This document shows positions 8,756-17,788 of a DNA stretch of 64,000 nt, piece after piece (position 1 is the first letter of the stretch; every line of letters starts with the position of its first letter). A model generated the notes under the pieces. That model was not told the origin of the DNA. It did no database searches and saw only the letters and a list, made by a program, of their open reading frames with translations. A program made the position numbers and the translations under genes. Location of the stretch: assembly GCF_005154805.1 (NCBI RefSeq), contig NZ_CP039727.1, positions 1,485,501 to 1,549,500 of the forward strand. The letters run 5' to 3'. The DNA comes from Bacillus sp. S3. Its GTDB lineage: Bacteria > Bacillota > Bacilli > Bacillales > Cytobacillaceae.

Positions 8756-8941
8756 TCATGAATGGAAAAGCAAGAGCTTGCCGCTCGGTGATGTGCAGCG
8801 ATGCGTTTTTCCTAGTAAATCTTTCTCCAATAATAACTGTTCCCCATGTCTCTTCGCTACCTCGTCATTTTCAGCTTGAAAGCTTTCGTCTAATAGCTTT
8901 TCACCGTTTGCTTCAAATGCTGTTAATTTATACATCTTCAT
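8756..8941 (-). CDS. Small YhzD-like protein of unknown function
   Basis: 61 aa, starting MKMYKLTAFE, with an AAAAGGGG ribosome site 6-8 nt upstream of the ATG. No membrane segment; mixed charged composition. It resembles the YhzD-like small proteins of Bacillus by its opening, its length and its position between yhaR and yhaQ; that family has no known function. Convergent with yhaR and divergent from yhaQ, with its own short upstream region. Family identification is from memory and is moderate. Confidence 0.65.
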   Translation of the reverse strand: MKMYKLTAFEANGEKLLDESFQAENDEVAKRHGEQLLLEKDLLGKTHRCTSPSGKLLLFHS

Positions 8942-9062
8942 TATAAAAACCCCTTTTAAAAATAATATACTTCCATTTTTGCATAATTCCCAAAATAGCG
9001 CAAAAAGGAAAATGAAACCATCTTATGCTATATTCGTATTAAGGAAGGAAAGGAGTGAGGTA

Positions 9063-9962
9063 ATGGTTTTAAAACTTGAACATGTTACTAAACGGTTTGG
9101 GCAATTTACGGCCGTTGACGATTTATCCTTAACGATTCCGGAAAAAGAAATGTTTGGTTTCCTAGGAGCAAACGGTGCAGGGAAAACAACTACGTTCCGG
9201 ATGATATTAGGTTTGCTCGACAGCACGGCCGGGAGAATCACATGGGATGATCGACCGATCGATTATTCGACTAGCAAACTGGTTGGCTATCTGCCGGAGG
9301 AAAGAGGTTTATACCCTAAGCTGAAAGTCCGTGACCAAATCGTCTATTTAGCGAGATTAAGAGGAATGCAGAAGAGTGAGGCCATAACCGAGCTTAAAAA
9401 GTGGCTGGAACGATTTAAAATTCCCGAGTACGAGAATAAAAGGGTAGAGGAACTATCAAAGGGGAATCAGCAGAAAATCCAATTCATTGCGGCTGTTGTA
9501 CATAATCCGAAATTAATTATTCTTGATGAGCCATTTAGCGGACTTGATCCGGTAAATGTTGAAATGTTAAAAGAAGCTGTTTTAAGTCTAAAACAAAATG
9601 GGGCAACCATCGTATTTTCAAGCCACCAAATGCATCATGCCGAAGAAATGTGCGAGCATCTTTGCATCATGCAAAAAGGAAAACCGGTAGTTCAAGGTTC
9701 TTTAAAGGAAATTAAACGTGAGTTTGGCAAAAAGAATTTGATGATCCATGCTGATTTTCCTTTAGAATCATTGGCTCATTTTCCTGGGGTGGTTAAAGCA
9801 ACCAAGACGATGGAAGGAATTCTTTTACAGATTAAGGGGGAGCAAGTGTCAGATAGTATCTTAAAAGAGATTGTTGGCAAAGGGTTCATCCGAAAATTTG
9901 CACTTGAAGAACCGTCTTTAAATGACATTTTTATCGAGAAAGTAGGTAATTCATATGAATAA
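9063..9962 (+). CDS. yhaQ: YhaQ, ABC transporter ATP-binding protein (NatA-like)
   Basis: 299 aa from the ATG at 9063, after GGAAAGGAGTGAGGTA; the open frame upstream lacks a ribosome site. Walker A GANGAGKTTT (about residues 38-47), signature LSKGNQQK in place of LSGGQ, Walker B LIILDEPFSGLD, and the switch His in FSSHQMHHAEEM. This is the DrrA/NatA type of exporter ATPase, close in length to B. subtilis YhaQ (298 aa). It overlaps the permease yhaP by 8 bp, implying translational coupling and a YhaQP complex at the membrane. Related NatAB exports sodium; the substrate here is not known. Confidence 0.92.
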   Translation: MVLKLEHVTKRFGQFTAVDDLSLTIPEKEMFGFLGANGAGKTTTFRMILGLLDSTAGRITWDDRPIDYSTSKLVGYLPEERGLYPKLKVRDQIVYLARLRGMQKSEAITELKKWLERFKIPEYENKRVEELSKGNQQKIQFIAAVVHNPKLIILDEPFSGLDPVNVEMLKEAVLSLKQNGATIVFSSHQMHHAEEMCEHLCIMQKGKPVVQGSLKEIKREFGKKNLMIHADFPLESLAHFPGVVKATKTMEGILLQIKGEQVSDSILKEIVGKGFIRKFALEEPSLNDIFIEKVGNSYE

Positions 9963-11208
9963 TTTTTGGATTATCCTTTTTCATACCTATTTAAACAAAC
10001 TAAAAAGTAAATCGTTCATCGTCACCACGATTATGACGGTGATCATCGTATTAGCCCTGACAAATATCAATAATATCATTAATCTTTTTGATAAGAATGG
10101 TGGAAAAGACAATGTGGCCGTATTGGATGAAACTGGGGAACTTTACGCCCCATTTAAACAACAACTTAAAACAATTAACAAAGATATAAACTTAACGCTT
10201 TATAAAGGCAGTAAAGAGGAAGCGGTAAAGGAAGTAGAAAAGGGAGACGTAAATGGAGTTATACTGTTACGGGTAAATGATGAAAAACTTCCTGAAGCGA
10301 CCTATAAAGCCATGAGTATTGCGGATTCTGCCCTATTTACTGACCTTCAGACAGCTATGCAGCAGGTAAAGACGATGCTTGCGGCCTCACAGATTAATTT
10401 GGCTCCGGCGCAGCTGCAGAAGCTCTATGAACCGGTATCCTTTGAGAAAGTTGCACTTGAGAGAAATGCCAAAACGGAAGAAGAGCTTAATCAGGCCCGG
10501 GGTCTCGTTTACGTTCTGTTGTTCATCATTTATTTTGCCGTGATTATGTATGCCAACATGATTGCGATGGAAGTAGCGACGGAAAAGTCCTCAAGGGTCA
10601 TGGAGATATTAATTTCCAGTGTCTCGCCAATTAAGCAAATGTTTGCAAAAATTTTAGGGATTGGCCTATTAAGTCTTACGCAATTAGCAGCATTTTTAAT
10701 TGTAGGTTATTATTCATTAACAAAAAATATGGAATCGTTAAAAGAAGGCTTTTTTGGTGTATATGGGTTTGGCGAGATTCCTGTCGGGACCATCATCTAT
10801 GCGGTTATCTTCTTTATTCTCGGCTATTTTCTATATGCCACTCTTGCGGCCTTTTTGGGCTCACTTGTCAGCCGGATTGAAGATGTCCAGCAGATGATTA
10901 CACCGATGACGTTGCTCGTAGTGGCAGGATTTATGATTGCCATGTTTGGCCTTGGAAAACCTGATGCCTCGTTCATTACAGCGACGTCCTATATTCCTTT
11001 CTTCACACCGATGATTATGTTTTTACGTGTTGGGATGCTGACAATCCCGGCTTGGGAGGCATTAGTAGGAATCGCCATTCTTATCGCAACGATCATAGTG
11101 TTAGCAATATTTGGGGCCAGAGTATATCGAGGCGGCGTCTTAATGTATGGAAAGTCTAATTCCTATAAAGATATTAAAAGGGCAATACAATTAACAAAGA
11201 ATGAATAG
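9955..11208 (+). CDS. yhaP: YhaP, ABC-2 type permease (NatB-like)
   Basis: 417 aa. Topology: one membrane segment near residues 18-38, a large extracytoplasmic domain (about 39-180), then a cluster of five or six hydrophobic helices from residue 185 to the C-terminus (VYVLLFIIYFAVIMYANMIA, ILGIGLLSLTQLAAFLIVGYY, IIYAVIFFILGYFLYATLAA and so on). This is the ABC-2 family layout of NatB/YhaP (B. subtilis 419 aa). It is the membrane partner of YhaQ, encoded with an 8-bp overlap. Its terminator has been interrupted by the group II intron that follows. Confidence 0.92.
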   Translation: MNNFWIILFHTYLNKLKSKSFIVTTIMTVIIVLALTNINNIINLFDKNGGKDNVAVLDETGELYAPFKQQLKTINKDINLTLYKGSKEEAVKEVEKGDVNGVILLRVNDEKLPEATYKAMSIADSALFTDLQTAMQQVKTMLAASQINLAPAQLQKLYEPVSFEKVALERNAKTEEELNQARGLVYVLLFIIYFAVIMYANMIAMEVATEKSSRVMEILISSVSPIKQMFAKILGIGLLSLTQLAAFLIVGYYSLTKNMESLKEGFFGVYGFGEIPVGTIIYAVIFFILGYFLYATLAAFLGSLVSRIEDVQQMITPMTLLVVAGFMIAMFGLGKPDASFITATSYIPFFTPMIMFLRVGMLTIPAWEALVGIAILIATIIVLAIFGARVYRGGVLMYGKSNSYKDIKRAIQLTKNE

Positions 11209-11213
11209 TGTTT

Positions 11214-11242
11214 AAAAGCTTTACCATATTGGTAGAGCTTTT
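11214..11242 (+). terminator. Terminator hairpin of yhaP, separated from its T-tract by the intron
   Basis: A 12-bp stem (11214-11225 with 11231-11242, one G-U pair) around the loop ATATT. After it come CATT and then the intron start; the poly-T run that would complete the terminator is at 13418-13429, directly after the intron end. Removing the intron restores a canonical terminator. Confidence 0.85.
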
Positions 11243-11862
11243 CATTGTGCGACGGGCAGTCGTACCTTGTGCAGATTACTTGCACTGAATGAGTTGTTAA
11301 AGGTTGGAGTACGTTATCTCGGTAAACACGACTCCCGAATTCCAGAAGACTCATTCTCTCGAAGGTGGAAGTCCTTCCATTAGAGTGCTGATACAACTAG
11401 TGAAGACTAATCTAGGGCATCACCGTGAGGTGGTGTCTGAAGGAGATGCGGACAATCGAGAGACCCGTAGTCGGATAAGCAGACCCAAATGCAAAAGTGT
11501 GAAGCACGGCGGCGGGGTAAGTTGGCGACCATGCGATTATAATGGGAAGCCCGCTACAAACAGTAATGGTTTCTGTTCAATGAATCAGCCGGGCAGAAAC
11601 AGCTTACCAAGTGATGGTGCTGGGTATGTTTAAAAGGAAGGTACGATGACCCCGTGAGGTCTCCATTCTTACCGAAAGGACATTCATCTATAAGGTTAAT
11701 CTGAAATGATGGCTGTGGATGGAGAAGTCAGACGTTCTCATAGTACGGAAGTAGTGTATGGACCAAACCATACATGAACGGAAGGGGAACGACCTTGTGG
11801 CTCCACATCTTTAAAGGTGTGTAATGCTAACAGAAAACGATACTTCGGTATAAACGAGCTGA

Positions 11863-13329
11863 ATGTACACAATGAAGGGTGCGGAATATGCAATGAATCA
11901 AGCGTTAAAATTCAAATGGCATAGTATTTACGGACAAATTCTTTTCGACAGAAAACTAAAAGCTGCTTGGGAAAAAGTAGAAGCCAATAAAGGGTCTGGT
12001 GGTATTGATGGCGAAACGATTGACAGTTATAGATACCGTCTAGAAGAAAATTTAGATTCGCTTTTACAAAAGTTAAGAAAGAAAGAATACAAACCTTCCC
12101 CAGTAAGAAGGCACTACATTCCCAAGAAAAATGGCAAAAAGAGACCTCTAGGCATACCAAATATAGAAGACCGAATTGTCCAACAGGCTTTGGTAAACGT
12201 TCTTCAGCCGAAATTTGAAAAGGGTATTTTCCACAAATGGTCATGTGGGTACAGACCTAATGTAGGACCAGAGCGTGTTCTACAAATAATCCTTGCAAAT
12301 ATCGAACAAGGTTACAATTACATCTTCGATGCAGACATTAAAGGATTTTTCGATAATATTCCACACAAAAATCTAATAAAAGTCTTAAACAAATACATTG
12401 CAGATGGAACTGTGTTAGATATGATATGGCTGTGGTTAAAGGCGGGATATATGGAAGAAGGAAAATATCATTTAACTGATTCTGGGACTCCGCAAGGAGG
12501 AGTCATCTCGCCACTACTTGCGAACGTTTATCTAAATGAACTTGACTGGACTTGGGCAGAACATAAATTTCGATTTGTAAGATTCGCTGACGACTTCTTG
12601 ATATTTGCTAAATCAGAAGAAGATATTAAAAAGGCGGCTGAGATTACGGAAGATAAATTAGCCGAACTCGGTCTGGAGCTTGCATCGGAGAAAACAAAGA
12701 TTGTAAATTTTGATGACGATGACTTCGACTTTATGGGATTTACGTTTGAACACTGGAGAAAACGTAAAAAGGATGGTAAGCCATACTATATCGCCAAACC
12801 AAAAGAAGCTACTTGGAAGGATTTTCGACAGAAAATCAAAGATAAAACCAGGAAAACTCTAACCCTAAGCAAGGAAAAATGGATTGACCAAGTAAATCCT
12901 GTAATACGAGGTAAGGTTAACTATTTTCTAACCATATATAAAGCGATTAAAGCGAATGAAGAACATGGATTTGCAAGTTCATGTTTCTTTAAAGCATTCG
13001 GGAAAGAGTTACAAGCGATAGATGGCTATATTCGGCAAAGACTAAGAGTATCCATGATACATGCCCATCCAAGCCAAAGAAAAGGTCATGCCATGAAAAC
13101 GAAGTGGAATAATAAATTCTTTGCGATGATAGGTCTCATCCCTTCATATTGGTATTATTATCATAAAATATACGGTTTTTCCTTAGAAAGCTACATTCTT
13201 CGAATGAAAGAGAAGCAACAAGAGAAACAGGAGAAAAGAGTTCTTAAAGCAAAAGAACAAGGTCAAGAGTATTATACTCCCGACCTTGTTCGTAAAATGA
13301 AATATGCACAAAGATTAGCAACGTACTGA
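11863..13329 (+). CDS. ltrA: Group II intron-encoded reverse transcriptase/maturase
   Basis: 488 aa. RT blocks are in order: RRHYIPKKNGKKRPLGIPNIEDRIVQQA, DADIKGFFDNIPH, SGTPQGGVISPLLANVYL, and the active-site block VRFADDFLIFA (FADD form of the YADD box). A maturase (X) domain follows near residues 330-430 (WIDQVNPVIRGKVNYF). There is no C-terminal HNH endonuclease, and instead a lysine/glutamine-rich tail of about 55 residues. The protein would splice the intron RNA and copy it into new sites. The first ATG lacks a clear ribosome site; ATGs at 11872 and 11893 are alternatives. The frame is intact, so the element may be active. Confidence 0.93.
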   Translation: MYTMKGAEYAMNQALKFKWHSIYGQILFDRKLKAAWEKVEANKGSGGIDGETIDSYRYRLEENLDSLLQKLRKKEYKPSPVRRHYIPKKNGKKRPLGIPNIEDRIVQQALVNVLQPKFEKGIFHKWSCGYRPNVGPERVLQIILANIEQGYNYIFDADIKGFFDNIPHKNLIKVLNKYIADGTVLDMIWLWLKAGYMEEGKYHLTDSGTPQGGVISPLLANVYLNELDWTWAEHKFRFVRFADDFLIFAKSEEDIKKAAEITEDKLAELGLELASEKTKIVNFDDDDFDFMGFTFEHWRKRKKDGKPYYIAKPKEATWKDFRQKIKDKTRKTLTLSKEKWIDQVNPVIRGKVNYFLTIYKAIKANEEHGFASSCFFKAFGKELQAIDGYIRQRLRVSMIHAHPSQRKGHAMKTKWNNKFFAMIGLIPSYWYYYHKIYGFSLESYILRMKEKQQEKQEKRVLKAKEQGQEYYTPDLVRKMKYAQRLATY

Positions 13330-13346
13330 TTCTGTAACACATTGGT

Positions 13347-13418
13347 AAGCCGTATGCCTTAATAGGGCACGTACGGTTTGATGAGGGGGTAGCCTCGAAA
13401 GAGGTTACCCTACTCTAT
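13347..13418 (+). ncRNA. Group II intron domains V and VI (catalytic 3' end)
   Basis: Domain V is a 30-odd-nt hairpin starting AGCCGTATGCC and closing with GGCACGTACGGTTT, with the two-base bulge expected at the catalytic metal site. Domain VI is the following GC-rich hairpin with a GAAA loop and a candidate branch-point A about 7 nt from the 3' end. Confidence 0.85.
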
Positions 13419-13496
13419 TTTTTTTTTTTAGAACAGAACGTGCATTCGCTTTTTGGAAATGCTACAATAAAGAAAAGACGTTGAGAGGATTTTGTT

Positions 13497-14732
13497 ATGA
13501 AAAAGATATCGTTTATTCATGCAGCGGATCTTCATTTGGACAGCCCGATGATTGGATTAAAGCATTTACCGGCAAATATCTTTTCTAGGGTAAAGGAGAG
13601 TACCTTTACAGCATTAAAAAAACTTACCGCAGAAGCAATCGAGCGGCAGGTTGATTTTTTGATTTTAGCGGGTGATTTATTTGATGGAGAAGATCGCAGT
13701 TTACGGGCACAATCGCGCTTTCGGACGGAAATGCTTAAGCTAGCTGAAGCGGACATTCCTGTTTATGTAGTTCATGGAAACCACGACCACTTAAATGGGT
13801 CGTGGGTGCATCTTGACATGCCTGCGAATGTTCATGTGTTTCATAGTGAGGTTGAAACAAAAGTGCTGCAGACGAAGAGTGGTGAATGGGTGCATCTTTA
13901 TGGCTTTAGTTACGCCACCAGGCATATATTTGACAGAAAAATAGATGATTACATAAGGGTAGATGGGGCAGATTTTCATATTGGCATCCTTCATGGCAAT
14001 GAAAGTACAGGCATTGACCACGATAACTACGCCCCATTTTCAGTCAAGGACTTACACGCAAAAGACTTTGATTATTGGGCTCTGGGACATATCCATAAAC
14101 GGGCCGTTTTGTCTGAAAATCCCCCGATTATTTATCCGGGTAATATCCAAGGGAGAAATAAAAAGGAAACCGGCAGTAAAGGGTTTTATCATATTACCTT
14201 GTCAGAGATTGATGCAAAATTAGATTTTATCGAATCGTCCGATATCGTCTGGGAGGAACTTGTGATTAATGCTGAATCAGCAAGCAGCTTTCATGATGTA
14301 CTTCGTTTATGTCAAACAGCCATCAGCCAAGTGCGCAAAATACAAACAGGCACCCTGTTAAAGCTTAGTTTAAAAAACATTCAATTAGCCGATGAACGTG
14401 AAACAAGAAGCTTACATGATGACCTTATGGAGCTTCTTAGAGAAGATGAAAAGGATGAGGTGTCCTTTGTTTGGATTGTTGAGTTAAACATCACCGAAAG
14501 TTTCCCCATTGATAAAGAACAATTAAAAACAGAAGCTAACTTTTATGCAGAGCTATTTGAAACAATAGAGCAATATGACAATGTCGAACATGCTTTAGCC
14601 CCATTGTATGAACATTCCTTGGGAAGAAGGCATTTGTCTCAATTATCAGACGCTGAAGAAAAAGAACTGCTGGAAAAGGCAGAGAAACTGCTGATCGAAT
14701 TACTTTATCAACCTGTGGAAAGAGGTAGATGA
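13497..14732 (+). CDS. yhaO: YhaO, SbcD/Mre11-like metallophosphoesterase
   Basis: 411 aa. Phosphoesterase motifs are seen in order: HAADLHLDSP (motif I), LILAGDLFD (II), VVHGNHDHL (III), a later ILHGNE, and ALGHIHKR (V). These bind two metal ions in Mre11/SbcD-type DNA nucleases. Length matches B. subtilis YhaO (about 408 aa). One base separates it from yhaN, the SMC-like ATPase that follows, so the two parallel the SbcD-SbcC pair and probably form a DNA-processing complex. After the intron's T-tract (13418-13429) a short spacer with a TACAAT-like -10 precedes the gene. Confidence 0.9.
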   Translation: MKKISFIHAADLHLDSPMIGLKHLPANIFSRVKESTFTALKKLTAEAIERQVDFLILAGDLFDGEDRSLRAQSRFRTEMLKLAEADIPVYVVHGNHDHLNGSWVHLDMPANVHVFHSEVETKVLQTKSGEWVHLYGFSYATRHIFDRKIDDYIRVDGADFHIGILHGNESTGIDHDNYAPFSVKDLHAKDFDYWALGHIHKRAVLSENPPIIYPGNIQGRNKKETGSKGFYHITLSEIDAKLDFIESSDIVWEELVINAESASSFHDVLRLCQTAISQVRKIQTGTLLKLSLKNIQLADERETRSLHDDLMELLREDEKDEVSFVWIVELNITESFPIDKEQLKTEANFYAELFETIEQYDNVEHALAPLYEHSLGRRHLSQLSDAEEKELLEKAEKLLIELLYQPVERGR

Positions 14733-14733
14733 G

Positions 14734-17700
14734 TTGAAAATAATTGGAATTCACATATATGGCTTTGGACAATTAGAGAATCTTAAAATTGCGAACTTGG
14801 AGGATTTTCAAGTTTTTTACGGCGAAAATGAAGCTGGTAAGTCAACGATAATGGCTTTTATTCATGGAATCTTGTTTGGTTTTCCTACTAAACAACAAAC
14901 AGAGCTTCGTTATGAGCCAAAGCATAGCAGCAAATACGGCGGAAACATGAGGATTTATCATGAAGATTACGGATACGCCGTTATTGAACGAATCAAAGGA
15001 AAAGCAGCCGGCGATCTGAAGGTAGTATTGGATACAGGAGAAATTGGCGGCGAAGAACTGTTAAGAGAACTGACAGCGAATTTCGATAAAAGTTTATTCC
15101 AAGCAATTTTTTCTTTTAATTTGCATGGGCTGCAAAACATTCAGCAAATGAAAGGGGAAGAAATCGGCAAGTTCTTATTCTCTGCCGGAACATTAGGTAC
15201 AGAACAGTTAGCGAAAGCCGAAACTGTCCTGCAGAAAGAGCTGGAAGCCCGCTTTAAGCCGTCCGGAAAGAAACCGTTATTAAATGAAAGATTACAGGAA
15301 CTTCATGAAATCAATGGAGATTTGAAAAAAGCAGCTGCAAAGAATAAGGAATATGAAAACTTGGTTTCTAAGAAAGACTTGCTTCAACAGGAAATGGCCG
15401 AATTAACAAATTCACTTCAGGATATTGGCGAAAAGGTAGAGAAATTGACTGAATGGAAGAGAATCGAGCCGCTTGTCAAAGAAGAAAAGTGGATTAAAAA
15501 GGAGCTTAAAGAGCTGGGGGAAATTGTATTCCCAGCACGCGGGCTTGAAAGAATGGAACATTTAAATCAATTAATCCATCCTAAGAAAGCAGAAATGATC
15601 AGTATAAGCGAGAGAATAGAAAATTTAAAAAAGGAATTAGCGGAGATTGAGCCAGAGCATTCGATTCTTGAAAATGAGTCTGCTATTTTAGGATTGCTTG
15701 ATCAAGTTCCGATTATGGAGCAATTATTGATAGAAAAACAGCAATGTGAGACAAAACTTGCGGAGTATGAAGAAAAACTTGCGAGTACAAGAGAAAAGCT
15801 TCATTTACCCTTACAAGAAGAAGAAATCATTGCAATCAACACAAATATTTATATGAAAAATCAAGTTGAAGCTGCTTCTAGAAAAAGACAAAAACTCGAA
15901 GAAATAAAAGAAGAGTTAGAGGACCGCTACCTGGAAGAAAAAAATACGCTTGAGGAAATAGAAAAAGAGGTCCGATTTGCTGAAAGACAGGTTCTGCCTA
16001 AACAAGAAAGGGAGAAGCTTGAGAAACAGATAAGTGATTCAAATGATAAACAAAGCCTTGAATGGGAATTGAGGTCCTTACAGGAAAAACAAGAATTCCT
16101 TCAGCAGGCACAGGAACGGGACAAAGCATCATATGAACGTATGCAAAAGCAGAGGAAGCTGCAATTTTTTCTATTTGGATGTTTATTATTAGGACTGATT
16201 GTGTATGGGGGGGTCACAAAGCAGTGGGGACTTCTATTTCTTGGAGTGTTAGGCTTTTTTGCCATGGTTGTTTTGAAAACAAAGAGTTCCAAAGTAGATA
16301 AAGAAGCAGACATGAAGAAAGAGATTAATGGGTTAAGAGAAAAGGAAAAGGAGTTAAAGGAAAAACTTCAATCCGCAGAATATATTGAAATCACATGGCT
16401 AAAGAACCAATTACTGCAGGATAATCATCGGCTTGAAGAGCTGCAGATGCATAAAACCAAACTAAAACATCAGCAATCCCAATACGAAAAGATTTTGAAT
16501 AAATTTGAACAATGGGAAGCAGACGCGGTTCAAAATAAAGAAAAGCTGATATCCATCAGCAGAGAATTAAAGATTCCCGAATATATCGCTGCTTCTTTTT
16601 TACAAGAAGCTTTCGAATTAATAGAGCAATATAAAGCGATCTGCAGAGAAAAAAATCAAACCCTTTTAAGACTAGAGCAAATAAATCAGCGGCAGTCAAA
16701 AATAGTTGAAGGGATAAACTCGTATGAGGATGCCTTTTTGCAAGAAAAAGGCTTAGATATGCATAATTCAGCTTATCTACTTAGAAACAAGCTGAAGGAA
16801 GAGCATGAAAAGCAGATAAAAAGTCAGGAAAGATTAAGGAAGCTTACCGAACTAATAGCTGATTTAAACCAAAAATCTCAAGAAGTGGAGCTAATACAAA
16901 CTGAAAGAAATAAGCTGTTTTCTGCTGCAAAGGCTGACTCCGAACTTCAATTCTATGAACTTGGGGGCAAGACAGAAAAACATGATAAACTTTTAGAAAG
17001 GTTTAATCAGCTTGAGATCCAGCTTCAATACTCACTCCTCCCTGTCCATGATAGGGAAACCTATTTAGCGGTTCATAATCCGGATGAAGCAGTCGCCAAT
17101 TACAATTCAGAAGCACAGCATGTACAAGCTAAATTGAAAAAGCTTCAAGAGGAACATGCCGCGATAAAGTACGAAATACAACTACTTGAGGATGGAGGGG
17201 TGTATTCAGATATTCTCCACCGCTACAAGCAGAAAAAATTTGAAATGGAAGAAATAGCGAAAGAGTGGTCAGTCTATAGCTTATCGCAAGCCATTTTGGC
17301 ACAAACGATAGAGAAATATAAAAACGTTCATCTTCCGAGGATGCTTTCAAAAGCGGAGGAATATATGTCATGGCTAACGGATGGAAGGTATACGAGGATT
17401 CACCTGCAAAAAGAAGGTTCTGGCTTTCTTGTTGAGCGGGAAGATCATACTTTATTTGCGGCAAATGAGCTAAGCCAAGCAACGATGGAACAATTGTATG
17501 TCTCTATCAGGCTTGCACTGACAACAACGCTATATGAAAAATATCAGTTTCCTATTATCATTGATGACAGCTTTGTCAATTTTGATGCAAAACGCACACA
17601 AAAAGTGGTTGAACTTCTAAAAAGGCTGGAACGTAATCAAATCTTATTTTTTACATGTCACTCACACCTGCTTCACCAATTCCGGAGGGAAAATATTCTA

Positions 17701-17745
17701 TCATTAGCAAAAGGTACTGTTGTAAATTATTTAATAGAGAAATAG
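14734..17745 (+). CDS. yhaN: YhaN, SMC/Rad50-like AAA ATPase with a membrane hairpin
   Basis: 1003 aa from a TTG at 14734 (AAGAGG upstream, one base after the yhaO stop). N-terminal Walker A YGENEAGKSTIMAFI (about residues 30-44), long coiled coil rich in E/K/Q, and C-terminal Walker B IIIDDSFVNFD followed by the switch ILFFTCHS. This is the split-head layout of Rad50/SbcC. Unusually, two adjacent hydrophobic stretches interrupt the coiled coil near residues 472-510 (FFLFGCLLLGLIVYG and LLFLGVLGFFAMVVL), suggesting membrane attachment. It is slightly longer than I recall for B. subtilis YhaN. Likely partner of YhaO. Confidence 0.9.
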   Translation: MKIIGIHIYGFGQLENLKIANLEDFQVFYGENEAGKSTIMAFIHGILFGFPTKQQTELRYEPKHSSKYGGNMRIYHEDYGYAVIERIKGKAAGDLKVVLDTGEIGGEELLRELTANFDKSLFQAIFSFNLHGLQNIQQMKGEEIGKFLFSAGTLGTEQLAKAETVLQKELEARFKPSGKKPLLNERLQELHEINGDLKKAAAKNKEYENLVSKKDLLQQEMAELTNSLQDIGEKVEKLTEWKRIEPLVKEEKWIKKELKELGEIVFPARGLERMEHLNQLIHPKKAEMISISERIENLKKELAEIEPEHSILENESAILGLLDQVPIMEQLLIEKQQCETKLAEYEEKLASTREKLHLPLQEEEIIAINTNIYMKNQVEAASRKRQKLEEIKEELEDRYLEEKNTLEEIEKEVRFAERQVLPKQEREKLEKQISDSNDKQSLEWELRSLQEKQEFLQQAQERDKASYERMQKQRKLQFFLFGCLLLGLIVYGGVTKQWGLLFLGVLGFFAMVVLKTKSSKVDKEADMKKEINGLREKEKELKEKLQSAEYIEITWLKNQLLQDNHRLEELQMHKTKLKHQQSQYEKILNKFEQWEADAVQNKEKLISISRELKIPEYIAASFLQEAFELIEQYKAICREKNQTLLRLEQINQRQSKIVEGINSYEDAFLQEKGLDMHNSAYLLRNKLKEEHEKQIKSQERLRKLTELIADLNQKSQEVELIQTERNKLFSAAKADSELQFYELGGKTEKHDKLLERFNQLEIQLQYSLLPVHDRETYLAVHNPDEAVANYNSEAQHVQAKLKKLQEEHAAIKYEIQLLEDGGVYSDILHRYKQKKFEMEEIAKEWSVYSLSQAILAQTIEKYKNVHLPRMLSKAEEYMSWLTDGRYTRIHLQKEGSGFLVEREDHTLFAANELSQATMEQLYVSIRLALTTTLYEKYQFPIIIDDSFVNFDAKRTQKVVELLKRLERNQILFFTCHSHLLHQFRRENILSLAKGTVVNYLIEK

Positions 17746-17788
17746 TGGTATATGGTATACTCACACTATGGGAAGGAGCGTGTAAAGG

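Larger units (their letters stand above)
11247..13418 (+). mobile_element. Group II intron, full length, probably class C
   Basis: The 5' end reads GTGCG, the conserved bacterial group II start, at 11247. A structured RNA region of about 600 nt precedes the maturase gene. After the gene come domain V (13347-13379: AGC base, GCCGTA / TACGG stem with a two-base bulge) and domain VI (13380-13418, GGGTAGCCTC / GAGGTTACCC hairpin with a candidate branch A), ending CTACTCTAT. It sits immediately downstream of a terminator hairpin, the usual target of class C introns, and its protein lacks an endonuclease domain as in that class. Boundaries are read from consensus; the 3' end could shift a base because T residues follow. 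Confidence 0.88.

Noticed and set aside
11304..11633. 109-codon open frame in the 5' part of the intron
   Set aside because: Lies in the structured RNA domain I region of the group II intron, and has no protein features.
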